Assembly: GCA_016178435.1 (NCBI GenBank)
Contig: JACOTK010000167.1
Span: 1-5,800 of the forward strand
Source: Actinomycetota bacterium
GTDB lineage: Bacteria; Actinomycetota; Acidimicrobiia; Acidimicrobiales; CADCSY01
Length of the DNA: 5,800 bases
Direction of reading: 5' to 3'
Positions 5,640 through 5,800 of this stretch are shown one piece after another (position 1 is the stretch's first letter; each line of letters begins with the position of its first letter). The notes beneath the pieces are model-generated. The model saw only the letters and a program-made list of their open reading frames with translations, was not told the origin of the DNA and made no database searches. The position numbers and the translations under genes are program-made.

Positions 5640-5682
5640 CCGGGCCTTGACCCACGGCTGAAGCCATGGGCTTGCGGCCCGG
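5640..5682. repeat. Two-tier hairpin 2 (IS-end-like)
   Basis: The outer stem is a perfect 7-bp pair, CCGGGCC (5640-5646) with GGCCCGG (5676-5682). After a small internal loop, CCCA (5651-5654) pairs with TGGG (5667-5670). Then comes one C/A mismatch, and GGC (5656-5658) pairs with GCC (5663-5665) around a TGAA loop. The inner part resembles hairpins seen at ends of IS200/IS605-type elements. It could also be a terminator without a T-tract, or an old IS110 end; the sequence alone does not decide. Confidence 0.55.
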
Positions 5683-5711
5683 ATGCGGTCATGGGGGAAG
5701 GGCGAAAGCCG

Positions 5712-5717
5712 TAACGT
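5712..5717 (+). promoter_or_regulatory. Possible -10 element of the S9 peptidase gene
   Basis: The hexamer TAACGT fits TANNNT and lies 6 nt before the GTG at 5724, suggesting a leaderless start. A purine-rich GGGGGAAGGG (5693-5702) lies about 21 nt upstream of the start, too far for a normal ribosome site. No clear -35 was found. Confidence 0.3.
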
Positions 5718-5723
5718 GTGGGT

Positions 5724-5800
5724 GTGACCGAGCCTGCGCATACTTCCTTCACGCCCGCCGCTCCCCCGGTGGCGAAACGTGTTCCGAGCGAACGACTGAC
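5724..5800 (+). CDS. Probable S9-family peptidase (oligopeptidase B-like), N-terminus only
   Basis: A frame opens at a GTG (5724; an alternative GTG is at 5718, and a TAA just before at 5712 closes the frame). It reads (M)TEPAHTSFTPAAP, then PVAKRVPSERL, before the window ends: 25 codons plus two bases. The PPVAKRVPxER pattern is how oligopeptidase B-type (PtrB, S9A) peptidases begin, just before their conserved HGD...DEYxWL beta-propeller start, which would lie in the next few codons. These are cytosolic serine peptidases that cleave short peptides, often after basic residues. The catalytic residues are far outside the window, so the call rests on this short N-terminal signature only. Confidence 0.55.
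   Translation, partial: MTEPAHTSFTPAAPPVAKRVPSERL

Noticed and set aside
5640..5682. Rho-independent terminator call for the large hairpin
   Set aside because: No T-run follows on either strand, so it is reported as a structural repeat.
5481..5741. Leftward ORF across the hairpin region
   Set aside because: It crosses strong inverted repeats, is antisense to the passenger and peptidase start, and is Arg-rich without motifs.
1..5800. CRISPR array, tRNA or rRNA
   Set aside because: No regularly spaced repeats, cloverleaf or rRNA-like stretch was seen on either strand.

Overview
The window is GC-rich DNA with strongly GC-ending codons, several GTG starts and few clear Shine-Dalgarno sites. 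Together with the Suf-type Fe-S assembly genes, this suggests an actinobacterium. An Acidimicrobiia-like member is a guess from the style of the proteins and was not tested.

Layout. (1) Positions 1-2141 hold the start of a leftward suf operon: a putative promoter with an overlapping inverted repeat, then sufB (complete), then sufD (5' half, running off the left edge). SufB and SufD form the scaffold on which Fe-S clusters are built; the SufC ATPase would be expected further left. (2) Positions 2184-2896 hold a leftward two-gene unit: a small protein of unknown function whose stop codon overlaps, by GTGA, the start of a nucleotidyltransferase-fold (MNT-like) protein. (3) Positions 2961-3437, divergent from that unit, hold one rightward ORF that looks like a Phd/YefM-type antitoxin fused in frame to the back three quarters of a PIN-domain toxin. 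The antitoxin tail and the toxin N-terminus are missing between them. (4) Positions 3464-3982, convergent with the fusion, encode a left-handed beta-helix protein of the gamma-carbonic-anhydrase family in which one of the three canonical zinc histidines appears to be Glu. (5) Positions 3998-5563 are insertion-sequence debris: a middle piece of one IS110-family transposase, then a 5'-truncated transposase of a different IS110 subgroup, then a broken HTH-like passenger ORF. (6) Positions 5621-5710 hold a cluster of hairpins. (7) From 5724 to the right edge is the N-terminus of a probable S9 (oligopeptidase B-like) peptidase.

How it fits together. The core genes (suf operon, gamma-CA-like gene, peptidase) are separated by accessory debris: a dead-looking toxin-antitoxin fusion, a nucleotidyltransferase pair of toxin-antitoxin or defence flavour, and IS110 remnants that reach to within about 15 bp of the gamma-CA-like start codon. 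I see no CRISPR array, tRNA or rRNA. No intergenic stretch exceeds 300 bp except the IS remnant zone. The points most worth following up are the antitoxin-PIN fusion, the 28-bp inverted repeat at the sufB promoter, and the altered metal site of the gamma-CA homologue.
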